DNA of 64,000 nt from Boletus sp. NGJ (lineage: Eukaryota; Basidiomycota; Agaricomycetes; Boletales; Boletaceae): positions 992,001-1,056,000 of the forward strand of contig JAGTXK010000073.1 of assembly GCA_019096195.1 (NCBI GenBank). The letters run 5' to 3'. The position numbers were made by a program, and so were the translations under genes. Positions 1-9,399 of the stretch are shown one piece after another; position 1 is the stretch's first letter; each line of letters begins with the position of its first letter. Below the pieces are notes generated by a model, which saw nothing but the letters and a program-made list of their open reading frames with translations, searched no databases and was not told the origin of the DNA.

Positions 1-830
1 GAGAAGATTGCATGCTGCTTTTGTACGAAATCTTCAACTCTTGCAGTGCGAATAGGATGCTCAGGGTTGATCTTTGATTCTATATTCCACAATATCCGAT
101 GCGAGGGATCCGCACACTCCACAAAGTCAAAAACTTCCTGGAGTGTTGATATGCGAGCACCGGGATAGAGAAGTTGCTGAGCTTTTGGCCAAGTCATCGT
201 CACGAGATCCAGGGAAAAAAAAAAGGTTCCCATACGAAAGTCAGGCTGCCGCTTTGATCCGCAATCAAGGGTCTTTATTTGGGCTAATGTCAAGTTTGCA
301 ATAAATTTGCCAGCATATGGGTACGCAGGGTCCCCGGGGAACTTGGTAGATATCGATCAGAAGATAAAGTGTAGAAGCGTTTTGCAACTTACGACAGGAT
401 GAGTATCTATACACTTTTCCGCCATTATTTGGTTGTCATGCCATACGACAACCTCACCATCCTGCAGAGTTGAGATCCCATGAAGATACACATGGAAAGG
501 TTACTCACCGAGGTGATGCCATTATCGAGCTCTAGAGTCGTTGCGCCGTCAACAAGCCCCCTTTTCTGATTTCACGACGGTTCATGCAGATATCACAAAC
601 GCCAGCATACCATGCAAAGCTCGGCAAAGTGCTTTCGACCGTGTTACCTCTCCCGCCTCGATGGGCCTGTCGGATGCACTTTGTGAAACGGATGCTGGTG
701 GGCGAGAAAAAAGAATGCATACCTGCACATCGTAAGGGTTGTTATTTGATACGAATGTCTCTTGTGGAGGCGAAGCTAGCACAAGAAACGCTTCCAGAGA
801 AGCAAAAATCAGGCATGTGCGTGCAAGCAT
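1..830 (-). CDS. Secreted glycerophosphodiester phosphodiesterase (GDPD), 3' end beyond window
   Basis: Hydrolyses glycerophosphodiesters to glycerol-3-phosphate and an alcohol. Exon 1 (723-830) starts with a clear signal peptide (ML..CLIFASLEAFLVLAS). Exon 2 starts at 666 and gives HRGGRGNTVESTLPSFAW, the GDPD family N-terminal motif. The following exon gives DGATTLELDNGITS, with the catalytic E-x-D type motif, and then DGEVVVWHD with the catalytic His. Further exons carry GKFIANLTLAQIKTLDCGS, near 230-345, and LQEVFDFVECAD, then WNIESK near the window start. Introns are about 50 nt. The reading frame runs off position 1, so the C-terminal part of the TIM barrel is missing from this window. 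Family assignment is firm; the exact substrate is not known. Confidence 0.9.
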
Positions 831-1374
831 GGAAGCACTGAGTCAGTACTGGTGGTTACCAGTGTAGACAGAACACATGCGCATAGAAATCGGGCGGACA
901 CTGCATGAAAAAATCTCATTGGGCCGCAGGATTTGCCCACTGTCCAGACGAACGTTGTTCGCTCGGTAAGAGAAATATTTCATGTGTATGAGGGAGTTAC
1001 TCGATTTGGTTGCGAACGTGCAAGATCAAGACAGTTGCGTATCATGCCGGGGAACACAAAATTAATAGACAGTGCATTCGATCTTTCCGGGATTTGCAAC
1101 CATCAAACGATATCGAGCGCCGAGTTGCTAGCCTCTGCTTGAATTCACAGTCTATGCCTACACATTCGGTAGAACGAAGCACATCTAGGTAACGTGATGA
1201 TAAAGACGGGAAAATAAGTACTAACCGATGGGTGAACAGATAAATAAATTCAAGCTGCGAGGGAAATTTCCTGTCTGCGACATGGTCTCCTCGGGACAAC
1301 TTTGGGTGAATGTCTCGACGTATCATGGTTTGTGGTACATCCCTCGGGTATGGACTGGGACCGACTGGATAACA
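831..1374. other. Intergenic, tail-to-head gap between COX19 and GDPD
   Basis: About 540 bp lie between the COX19 stop and the GDPD start, both on the minus strand. Open frames here on either strand are short and resemble no family I know. The gap presumably holds the GDPD promoter and the COX19 3' end. I saw no repeat or RNA gene. Confidence 0.5.
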
Positions 1375-1773
1375 TCAGCGATGAGTCTGATCTTGTGACA
1401 AGGTGGAGACGTGTGCGTGGTCGACATTTCCTAGCCCGAGGTTCTTGAAATCATCGCGTTCCATGAGTCCCCTGCAATGTCACACAAGTTGTTTGAATGA
1501 CGAGGAGAAGGCAGAAGACTCACTTGGACATTCGGCACTCGAGATATTGTTTGCTGAATGACCTGCAAGGTGTGGACGCACTAGAATTTTTCTTGAGGCA
1601 GGCCATGTACTGCATCATTTTGTCTCTGCATTCACCTGGAGCAAGGTCAACGCGATGACAATGAATAGAATATCAGTGTATACTATACCGTCGTGGTCAA
1701 GGGGAAATGAGCCACGATCCGGAGGAGTGGCCTGGAAACCGACATTGATGGATGGTGGACGTCCAAACGACAT
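1375..1773 (-). CDS. COX19: Cytochrome c oxidase assembly protein Cox19, twin CX9C
   Basis: A small intermembrane-space protein that supports copper delivery to cytochrome oxidase. Three exons (1689-1773, 1524-1635, 1375-1471) join in phase to 97 residues. The N-terminus SFGRPPSINVGFQATPPDRG leads into SFPLDHDGEC, the Cox19 family signature. Next come MMQYMACLKK and a second cysteine helix, YLECRMSKGLMERDDFKNLG. Cysteines are spaced as in twin CX9C proteins. Intron borders are GT-AG. An upstream ATG at 1851 in the same frame adds an unlikely extension, so 1773 was chosen because it matches the usual Cox19 start. It lies between the bZIP gene and GDPD. Confidence 0.93.
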
Positions 1774-1920
1774 GTCAAGGATGTAGTTACGTGGGAATGC
1801 GGACGACGGTGTAGCGCACATTAATATTGACATTGACTTATGACTCGGCAAGGACGAGACGAGACAGATTTATCGACCAGAACGTGTACAAATTACATGT
1901 TAATATAGTCGAGTATCCCC

Positions 1921-2882
1921 TCAGCTCTCCTCGTCTTTTCCCTTCTTCCTGCGTTTTGTTGACTCAGGCTCTGACTCGCCGCGCGTACGATCGTCCTTAT
2001 CGACTTGATCTTGGCGATTCCCGAGTGCTGGCGCTTCCAATCCAATGTTCAAAGCAGCAAAATTTCTACCTTTGAGGAGGACGATCTCTTTGAGCCATCC
2101 ATTCTCTCGTCGAAGATCAGTTGCCTCCCGTTCCAGTTCTTCCGTCCTTGCGGTCAAGTCTGCAATTGTGCGCTCGAGGTCGAGCGTTTTGAGCTTCTTC
2201 TTGACCCTAAATCGCGCTGTGGGTACCCTGTCCAGTCAGACGGACGTCTGTCAGGAGTGGTGTACACCTCACCGGAGGCAGCCGTGTTCCTGCGCCGCTT
2301 GTCCTCGACTGTGTATGTCGCATCCTCCATTCCCTCTGGGTCTTGTGCTGTTGGCGCGGTGGTGGGGGACGCCGCAGGAGAAGGGGTAAGCTGCGAAGAG
2401 CCGGCGATTTGTGGTACGGCGAGCGGAGGGACTGGTATCGTTGGGTTTGTTGGGTAAAACGAGGGAGGACCAGCTACGGACGAAGATGAGATTGGGGGAG
2501 CGGTGCCGAATGGCCAGAGAGAATGGTAATTTTGGAGCGGGTTTGAATGGATTGGATACAGGTATGTCGGTGGATAGGTCTGAGGGTATGCTGAGCCCTG
2601 GAGGGAGAGGAGGGCATGGATAAGGTAATTGTATGTCTCTGGGGGGAGTGAGGGCGGTTGGGAGCGCTGGCGTCACGGCAAAGATGTGAGCTATGTGAGG
2701 CAATATTGAGAGGGATACCGTACGCTGGAGTCGTCGTTTGAGGGACCCTGCTCGTCGTGGGGATTCTCTGTGGAGAATGGCATGCCAAAAGGGAGGTGTT
2801 TTGAGAGGGCGAACTCGGTGGTGATGTTGGTTTGGTGATGAGGAGGACATGGCCCCGCACTCGAGAACTGGACTGGGTTCAT
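1921..2882 (-). CDS. bZIP transcription factor, Met4/Cys-3-like basic region
   Basis: Three exons (2724-2882, 2273-2666, 1921-2216) join in phase to 282 residues. Residues 1-180 are Pro/Ser/Tyr-rich and look disordered. The basic region, RRRNTAASARFRVKKK, straddles the last intron and carries the N-x2-A-x2-S-R/F-R pattern of Met4/Cys3-type factors, which regulate sulfur metabolism in other fungi. A leucine zipper follows (LERTIADLTARTEELEREA, then LRRENGWLKEIVLL). The C-terminal tail is acidic and then lysine-rich. Its start codon is 94 bp from that of NPL4, which is transcribed the other way, so the two probably share a promoter. The sulfur-regulator role is inferred from the basic region only. 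Confidence 0.88.
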
Positions 2883-2976
2883 TCGCAATCCATTCTCATG
2901 ATGACGGAAATTGTGGTTACGTAATCGATAACGGTGAGCGACGGTCAACTTGAATGAACGTTGAACCAAGATCATC

Positions 2977-5259
2977 ATGGCAAGTTCATTCTTCATCCAA
3001 CCCGACCACACAAAATCGATTAAATCTTCTCCTCAGCTAATCAGAATCAGGTCAAAGGACGGAAACTTTCGCTTCGAACTTTCCCCATCCGATGACATTC
3101 GTCTCCTCGTCGACAAGGCAGATCCCATCCCTTCGCTTGCCCGCTCCAACTGACCCGACCTCTCCAGATCATCCAGTCCGCCAGCAACAACGTCGACCCG
3201 GCCTCAATCACAATCTCAAATCAGCCACGCGGCAACGAGTCCCTCGTCACACGTCTCACCGGCCGAAATTTACAGTCACTCGGATTGAAGTACGCCTCTC
3301 TGGCATCTCTGCTCTCCCTGCTGACGATCGCCCAGACACGGCGATCTCATCTTTGCCAACTATAACGATCTCTCCACCTCCATCTCTCCGGATCCCTTGT
3401 CCCCCGCCACAAACGGCCACACACGCCCCTCAAAGCCAAACAAATGGGAAAACGTGCAGGAGGATCCCATCGACTCCTATTGGCGATCAAAAGACGGTAA
3501 AATTTCCCGTAGCCGTGACTCGCGCTTTTGCAAACACGCGTCGAATGGCATGTGTGATTACTGCATGCCATTGGAACCCTATGACGCGGCCTACCAGGCT
3601 GACCATAGCATAAAGCATTTGTCATACCATGCTCATCTCTGCAAGCTCTCTCCAAAGTCATCCTCCGCTGCTGCTCAGGCCCTCCCCCCGCTTTCCCCCA
3701 CTTCGTACAAAGTCAAGGTGCCCTGTCCGACAGGTAATCACCCATCATGGCCATCAGGGATATGTACCGCCTGTCAGCCGTCTGCGATCACCTTACAGTC
3801 CCAACCCTTCCGAATGGTAGACCACTTGGAATTCGCAACACAATCCATCGTGGAACGATTTCTACAAGCCTGGAGAGCAACTGGCCTCCAGCGCTTCGGC
3901 TGGCTTATAGGACGTTATGAGCCTTACAACGAGGTGCCGATGGGCATTAAAGCCGTGGTAGAGGCAATTCATGAACCCCCCCAAGAGGGCGAGCTCGATG
4001 GTCTGACTCTGGGTGTTCCCTGGGAAGACGAACAACGCATCAGGGAACTAGCTAAATCAGCGTCAACCCCTCTATCGATCGTTGGGTATATCTTCACAGA
4101 TCTTGACCCAACTCCAGATGATCGAACCAAGAATGTCTACAAGCGACACGCTCAATCGTATTTTGTTTCTTCGCTGGAAGCTATTTTTTCTGCCACTGTT
4201 CAAAATGCCAATCCCACCCCATCTCGATCATCCTCGAGCGGCGCTTTTGGCTCGCGTATGGTTACCGCCATTCTTACCGCGACAGAAGATGGCCAAGTCG
4301 ACATCTCCGCCTACCAAGTGTCAGAGCAAGCCTGTGCCATGGTTGCAGCGGATATGATCGAAGCCAGCGTGGAACCCGGCATCGTCCGAGTCAAGGAGGA
4401 GGACCGTAGCCAAGACTCCGCACGTTACGTTCCAGACGTGTTCTATCGGTACAAGAATGAGTATGGTCTTGAGGTTAAGAAGAGCGCAAAGCCCTCCTTT
4501 CCAGTGGAGTATCTTCTCGTCAATGTAGGCGTGACTTTGCGTCCTGCTGGCCTAGCAATCATGACATGTTCGATAGGTCACTCATGGCTTTCCACAAACA
4601 CCTAACCCAATGTTCCAATCGACGCAATTCGCCATTGAAAACCGTCCCGGACTCGAAGATCAGCAGGTCGACAGCATTCTCAGCTCGCTCAACCGCCTGG
4701 GAACACCGTCCCTTGAGGACACGCGCAACACGGTTAAACGTCTCGAGGTTGCGAAATGGTTTAGTGATTGGCACTTGATTGCATTCCTTGAGACCACCCA
4801 GCTACTGTCACCGGTATGGTTTTCGATCACTCTATGATTAACGCTCCCAGTTAACCCAACCTGTTCAGGACGACACAAAGATCCTTATTCGCACGGCCAC
4901 TTTGCCCCAATTGTTGGAAGATCCCACCGTGCTGGACGCCCTCGTGAAGACAGACGGATGGCAGACTCTCATAACCTTTGCCCGTGAAAGTGCTCGTGAG
5001 TACTTCCTGCATAGCATGATATGACCTCTTGGGTACAGTGATATACCCAACAGCGGCTCGTCCGACATCGTCAGCACCAACCGACTTGGGACCTATGCAT
5101 GACGAAATTCCCCAGGATATCTTTGATCAAATTGCCGCAGCAGAGGCTGCTCAGAATCGAGGAAGTGGCAACTCTCGAGTCAGGATCTGTCCTCATTGCA
5201 CCTTTGAAAATGAACATGGAGGCCATGATTGTGAAGTTTGCGGTTTACCCCTCGGCTAA
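2977..5259 (+). CDS. NPL4: Npl4, ubiquitin-recognition cofactor of Cdc48/p97
   Basis: Npl4 pairs with Ufd1 on the Cdc48 ATPase to extract ubiquitylated proteins, for example in ER-associated degradation. Six exons (2977-3117, 3168-3289, 3336-4524, 4577-4813, 4869-4995, 5039-5259) join in phase to 678 residues. The N-terminal UBX-like fold reads LIRIRSKDGNFRFELSPSDD. Cysteine and histidine clusters of the zinc-binding region follow (CKHASNGMCDYC, CPTGNHPSWPSGICTAC). The MPN-like core begins with MVDHLEFATQSIVERFLQAW and contains FGWLIGRYEPYNEVPMG. The C-terminus is an NZF finger, CPHCTFENEHGGHDCEVC. The first intron appears to be GC-AG (3118-3167). The first 20 residues before LIRIRS are unusual for Npl4, and the true start could differ. 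Confidence 0.95.
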
Positions 5260-5561
5260 AGTTGCACACGTATCTCTATCTTGACACCGCAAGATTGACA
5301 GATGTAATATCACCATCAGCTTAAAGATTCAGGTCTCGTACACATATTGACCGGCAGATAGTAGACAGATGAAAATACGTATTATCATCGTTGTACAAAA
5401 CTCGTGGCTCGCATGTACTTGTAACAGTGCGGATAGGCACGTGTGACTAATGTATAGTTTTGAAGACAATATCCCAGTCGACCAAGGAAGGCACATCAAG
5501 GAGAAAGTGTTACCCAATATGAGGGGTCCAATGTCTCTGAAGGGATAAATCACAATAATAC

Positions 5562-7172
5562 TTAGGCCAAGATCCACCATCCAGCAAAAAAAAGGCCACA
5601 GAAGACACCGACAGCACGAAGAACGATGACAACGACGAGCGCCTTGCGAACTGCAGCGTAAAAGTTGTTCAGAGCGGTTCCAGACCAGTTGAGGCTGTGT
5701 GAAGCAGTCAGTACTTGCAAAACACCGGACAAGAGAACGCTTGCCGTCGATCGTTTGAACCGCCCTCGCGGATGCTGGCTTCCCAACCACGTACAACTTC
5801 ACGATAGCGCTTGCCGAACACCCTGGTATACTGTGATAAACAAAGTGACGAGCTCGATCACGACGCGAGCCTTACCAGATCCAAAAATTGACATCTGGAT
5901 ATGAGAATCGAGGAAACACGCTGGCAAGGCTGGGGGCGACAGCGTCAACGCGCATACCTTCACCACCGACAGGTCGGAAGGGTAACTTCAGGTTAAGGAG
6001 GCGCTGTCTAGCGATCTGTTCTGATTGCGGTGGTTCGGGTACCATATTTGCCACGAGGTCCAATGTCATGCCAAGCGAGAGACCCCACAGCTTGAGCTGA
6101 CGGTGGCTGGATCGTTTCTTCTGTTTCTCCGGGGCCACCTTGGCAGATATAATACCCTTTTCGAGCACATCCTGTGTCAGCACGGAGTATGAAGCACTAG
6201 TTGGAAGAGGAGGTGATCCGGCGGAAAAGGGTGATTTGGAATCCGGTACGTTAAGGAGAATAGCAGGAAACTGCATACTCCCGATGAGGACGCGAACCAG
6301 AAGTTTCAGGACAGCAGCATGCCGTGGCGTCAACCTCGAGGCGGCATCTACTGTTACGCTTGACCATTTTCCTCTTGAATCCACGAGTCCGACCGTTTCA
6401 GGTAACACGGCACTGACAAGTGCATCAAGAGGAGTCCAATGGATATAAGTGCCGTCAGCGGGTTCTGTTGAGAGCGCACGGGGAGTGAGTTGCAAAAAAA
6501 CAAAGGGAGAAAGTATCATGAGCAATCGTTTCCCGAGAGAGGTGGTGATTTCCCGGTCATCGAGCTGTCCGATACATGTAAAGTCACGCTCGGCGAGATC
6601 CAAACCGATTTCCTCCCATGTTTGCCGCATAGCTAGATATCGGACGTTCAGAGGGTGACGGCGGGTTGGTCGAACGAGGTAGACGTACCTGTGTAGAGAC
6701 CACCTTCGTCCCCCTCTTCCGTTCTTCCACCTGGGAAGGCGAGGTGTGCTTCGGCTCTGCTACTACGATGCGTGCTGCCCTCGCCTGACAAGCTGGTCTT
6801 TAGACTGTCCGAGGAAGAACCGCTGTCTCTCTGCAAGAACAGGATCTCTGGGCAAGCAGCGGGGTCCCTGACCCAGTCGAGCTCAAAAAATTGACTGAGT
6901 GTGGGGATGGGTGCATCAGCGGGAAGTGGAGGAGCGGTGGGGGAGGGGACGATGCGAATGACGACGGCGACGGCGGCACGACGAGGTTCTGGGGGGGACG
7001 TAAGGCCAGGCACACAGCAGGAGGGGGGTATAAACTCACGAGTTGCTGGGGATGCGATGATGCGAGGAGGAGTCGTGCGGATGCGATGAAGTGCACGCGA
7101 CAAGAGGCGTATGATCTTGTCTTGTTTTTCTGGAGGGGAAGAATGAGAAGGAGCCAGTGATAGACAAGACAA
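5562..7172 (-). CDS. Nudix hydrolase, CoA-diphosphatase-like, with C-terminal membrane segment
   Basis: Exon 1 (6689-7172) and exon 2 (5876-6632) join in phase. Exon 3 starts at 5822, and the final junction near 5700-5790 is not settled. AFPGGRTEEGDEGG, then RQTWEEIGLDL, is a Nudix box arranged as in the NUDT7/NUDT8/Pcd1 coenzyme A diphosphatase group, with R-Q where the consensus has R-E. The two metal-binding glutamates of EE are kept. After the roughly 250-residue hydrolase part, VFGKRYREVVRGWE is followed, near the stop at 5562, by VVVIVLRAVGVF and a second hydrophobic run ending WWILA, a likely tail anchor. The N-terminal 70 residues are basic and Pro-rich. The substrate is unknown. Confidence 0.8.
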
Positions 7173-7785
7173 GACTAGCCTTTGGACATTTCTTGTACAA
7201 TACCTGGCCCTGCCACCACAGTTTCTTGTTTCTTGTCTCCAGTGTGCGTGGTGGGTAGACCCTGGCCACCTCTACGAAGACCCCTGCCACCGATCAGCCC
7301 GGGCCGGTACCCGCGATTTCAGTCGGAGACGATTATTCAAAGTCCACCTGTAACCGGACCGCTGCTACTTGCAAAATGCATAGATTGGCGTTAGCGCGCT
7401 GCTGACACGGTTGGCTATGGTCGAAATTCTTTTGGTGTGCAACGTGTGATGGAGATTGGCCGCATGGAGAACACGGCGGCCTTGCTGCACAGCGATAGAT
7501 AGAGAAGGCGACGTCAAGTTGGGGATAAAGCCATGGATAGCGCGCAGTTACACGATCGAAAACGGTCCAAAGGTGGGAAAGCGAGGCGTCCGCGTCCTCT
7601 CCCGACCGTAAAGGGGACTCTCGACTCGGCAGCCAACCTTCGACCCTCCTCCCTTCCCACTCTCAATTGCATCTCCTTCACACGTCCACTGCTTAAGAAC
7701 GCCAACCTTTCCGCACTAGCCCCTCAGCAACATCCCACCCTGCATCCCGACCAGTGACCCACCCCCATCAGCACCTCTACTCGAC
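7173..7785. other. Divergent intergenic region between Nudix and Yippee genes
   Basis: About 610 bp separate the two divergent start codons. It contains no convincing coding sequence. The part nearest the Yippee start is pyrimidine-rich (7610-7780), as is common upstream of basidiomycete start codons. I could not define a specific regulatory site. Confidence 0.5.
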
Positions 7786-8267
7786 ATGGGAATGAAATAC
7801 CGCCGTTATCTCGCCGGCGAGCGCATCTATGGTTGTTCCAAGTGCAAGACTCATCTTGCCACCATCCACTCGATGATATCTCGAGTGAGTGTTCTCGTGT
7901 TCCCCCCCGTGCCCGTCACTAAAAGTCCCTAAAGGCATTCAATGGCCAGCACGGGCGCGCCTATCTCTTTGAAGGGGTGTAAGTGCTCTGTCGCTGTGTT
8001 TGCCTCCAACAGCTCAGACTGTTGGACAGTGTCAATGTCGTCGAAGGCGAACCCAATGACCGCCAGATGACGACAGGTAACCACATCGTTCGGGATATTT
8101 ACTGCGTCAAGTGTGCCACCATCCTAGGATGGAAATACGTTTGTATTCGCCTGTCGTTATTCAATCTCGTGTAACTGTGATTGCAGGATCGAGCATATGA
8201 AGCTTCCCAGAAATACAAAGAGGGAAAGTATATTCTCGAGCGCAATCTCCTCGTTGACGTTCAATAA
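7786..8267 (+). CDS. Yippee-like zinc-binding protein
   Basis: Four exons (7786-7884, 7935-7978, 8030-8138, 8187-8267) join in phase to 110 residues, the normal Yippee length. Two CxxC knuckles are present: [11 protein letters not shown] near residue 17 and [14 protein letters not shown] near residue 70. The conserved core [18 protein letters not shown] lies between them and [10 protein letters not shown] after it. The C-terminus [13 protein letters not shown] is also typical. Yippee proteins are highly conserved zinc-binding eukaryotic proteins; in mammals YPEL5 associates with the CTLH/GID ubiquitin ligase, but the fungal role is not established. Splice sites are canonical; the acceptor of exon 2 is AAG. 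Confidence 0.95.
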
Positions 8268-9100
8268 GCGCTGCCCCTGCCCGCGGCCACCCTGGAGCAC
8301 ACGCTCCAGTCTACATGGGATAACAATGTCACTTTGACGATGGTCTCGCTGCCAGAGTGGACCTCGACAAGCCACCAATCCGCCCATGTTCAAGTTCTCA
8401 CCTCGATCTCATCCACATTCTCACCGCATATCGACAGCTAATCTGTCATCCTAATTGGGTATACACGTCAAGTCAGCTGCCTCGCCTTAGGAAGCACGAA
8501 CACAGCTTCGTGCAAGGCTGAGCTCCGGTTTGCCCTTTGTTTCCTGCGAAACAAGGGTTCCGCGACCTGACACCGACCGTTGCCCGAAGTGTATCATTCC
8601 ATCAACGATATCATCCACAACCTCAACAAGGACTAATTTAATTGGAACTTTACAATTCATTCATTTTCTTTCCTACTTCCTTTTTAAAGCAAATTTCTTC
8701 CCCGAATCGGCTTACTCAAAACACATTCGGAGGCAGAGATTCCTCGGTGTATATCATCCATTGTTCACGCACGATTATTTGCAGTGGTGGAGGGGTGGCT
8801 TTGTATATTTCCTACTACACGCCGACATTTGAATACATTGCGGCCATCAGGCTGGGTTTGTTTGCGAGTGTTTGGTGCACCCGAACCCCAACGGGATGTA
8901 AGTTGATTTGGCTTCTACTTGGACTCCCCAGCGGATTTGCAGCTCGCGTATAAAATCTACCCAAACGACGACCGGTCTGAGACTCGGCGTCATCACGGTC
9001 CTTGTCCATCTCCACTACCGTCTTCACTAAATGGGTTTGTCTTATTTCCCTCTCCACCACCCTCTCCTCACCCTTTTTCTTTTTGCCAGCAACTCTCACC

Positions 9101-9343
9101 ATGTCTTCCGTTCGTTCCCAGCTGGGCGCTGCTTCACAATACGTCCCCTCTCCGCTCGCTGGATCCTCCCACAACTCGGTCTCTGCTCCCTTCAAGACCA
9201 TTGCCACGTCGCAGCCCCCACTTTGCACCCTCGCGCCCCATCCGGCCGTTCGCCTCTATATCACAAAATACCACCCTCTCGTCAACGAAGCCTGTCAAAC
9301 TCATCGAGCCTCCTCAGAATTTCAAGACAACCTTTGTCCTTGA
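9101..9343 (+). CDS. Possible small protein, unrecognised
   Basis: An ATG preceded by a pyrimidine-rich leader (9040-9100) opens an 80-residue frame beginning MSSVRSQLGAASQYVPSPLA. I recognise no family. An overlapping frame contains the protein-like run VKLIEPPQNFKTTFVLDLTQ just downstream, so an intron joining the two frames is possible, but no strong splice site pair was found. The stretch 8268-9100 before it has no supportable gene. Confidence 0.25.
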   Translation: MSSVRSQLGAASQYVPSPLAGSSHNSVSAPFKTIATSQPPLCTLAPHPAVRLYITKYHPLVNEACQTHRASSEFQDNLCP

Positions 9344-9399
9344 CCTGACACAGGTCGAGTTCAGTCGACAAGACTGACCCCTTTCTCGTCACACGAACA

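Noticed and set aside
1042-1326. A 94-codon minus-strand frame between COX19 and GDPD
   Set aside because: No domain, no consistent splicing with either neighbour, and a composition typical of spacer.
2005-2457. A 150-codon plus-strand open frame
   Set aside because: It is antisense to the bZIP gene, whose basic region and zipper are unmistakable on the other strand.
5329-5802. A 157-codon minus-strand open frame rich in Cys and Arg
   Set aside because: It overlaps the last exons of the Nudix gene in another frame; the hydrophobic tail frame (ending 5562) is the better continuation.
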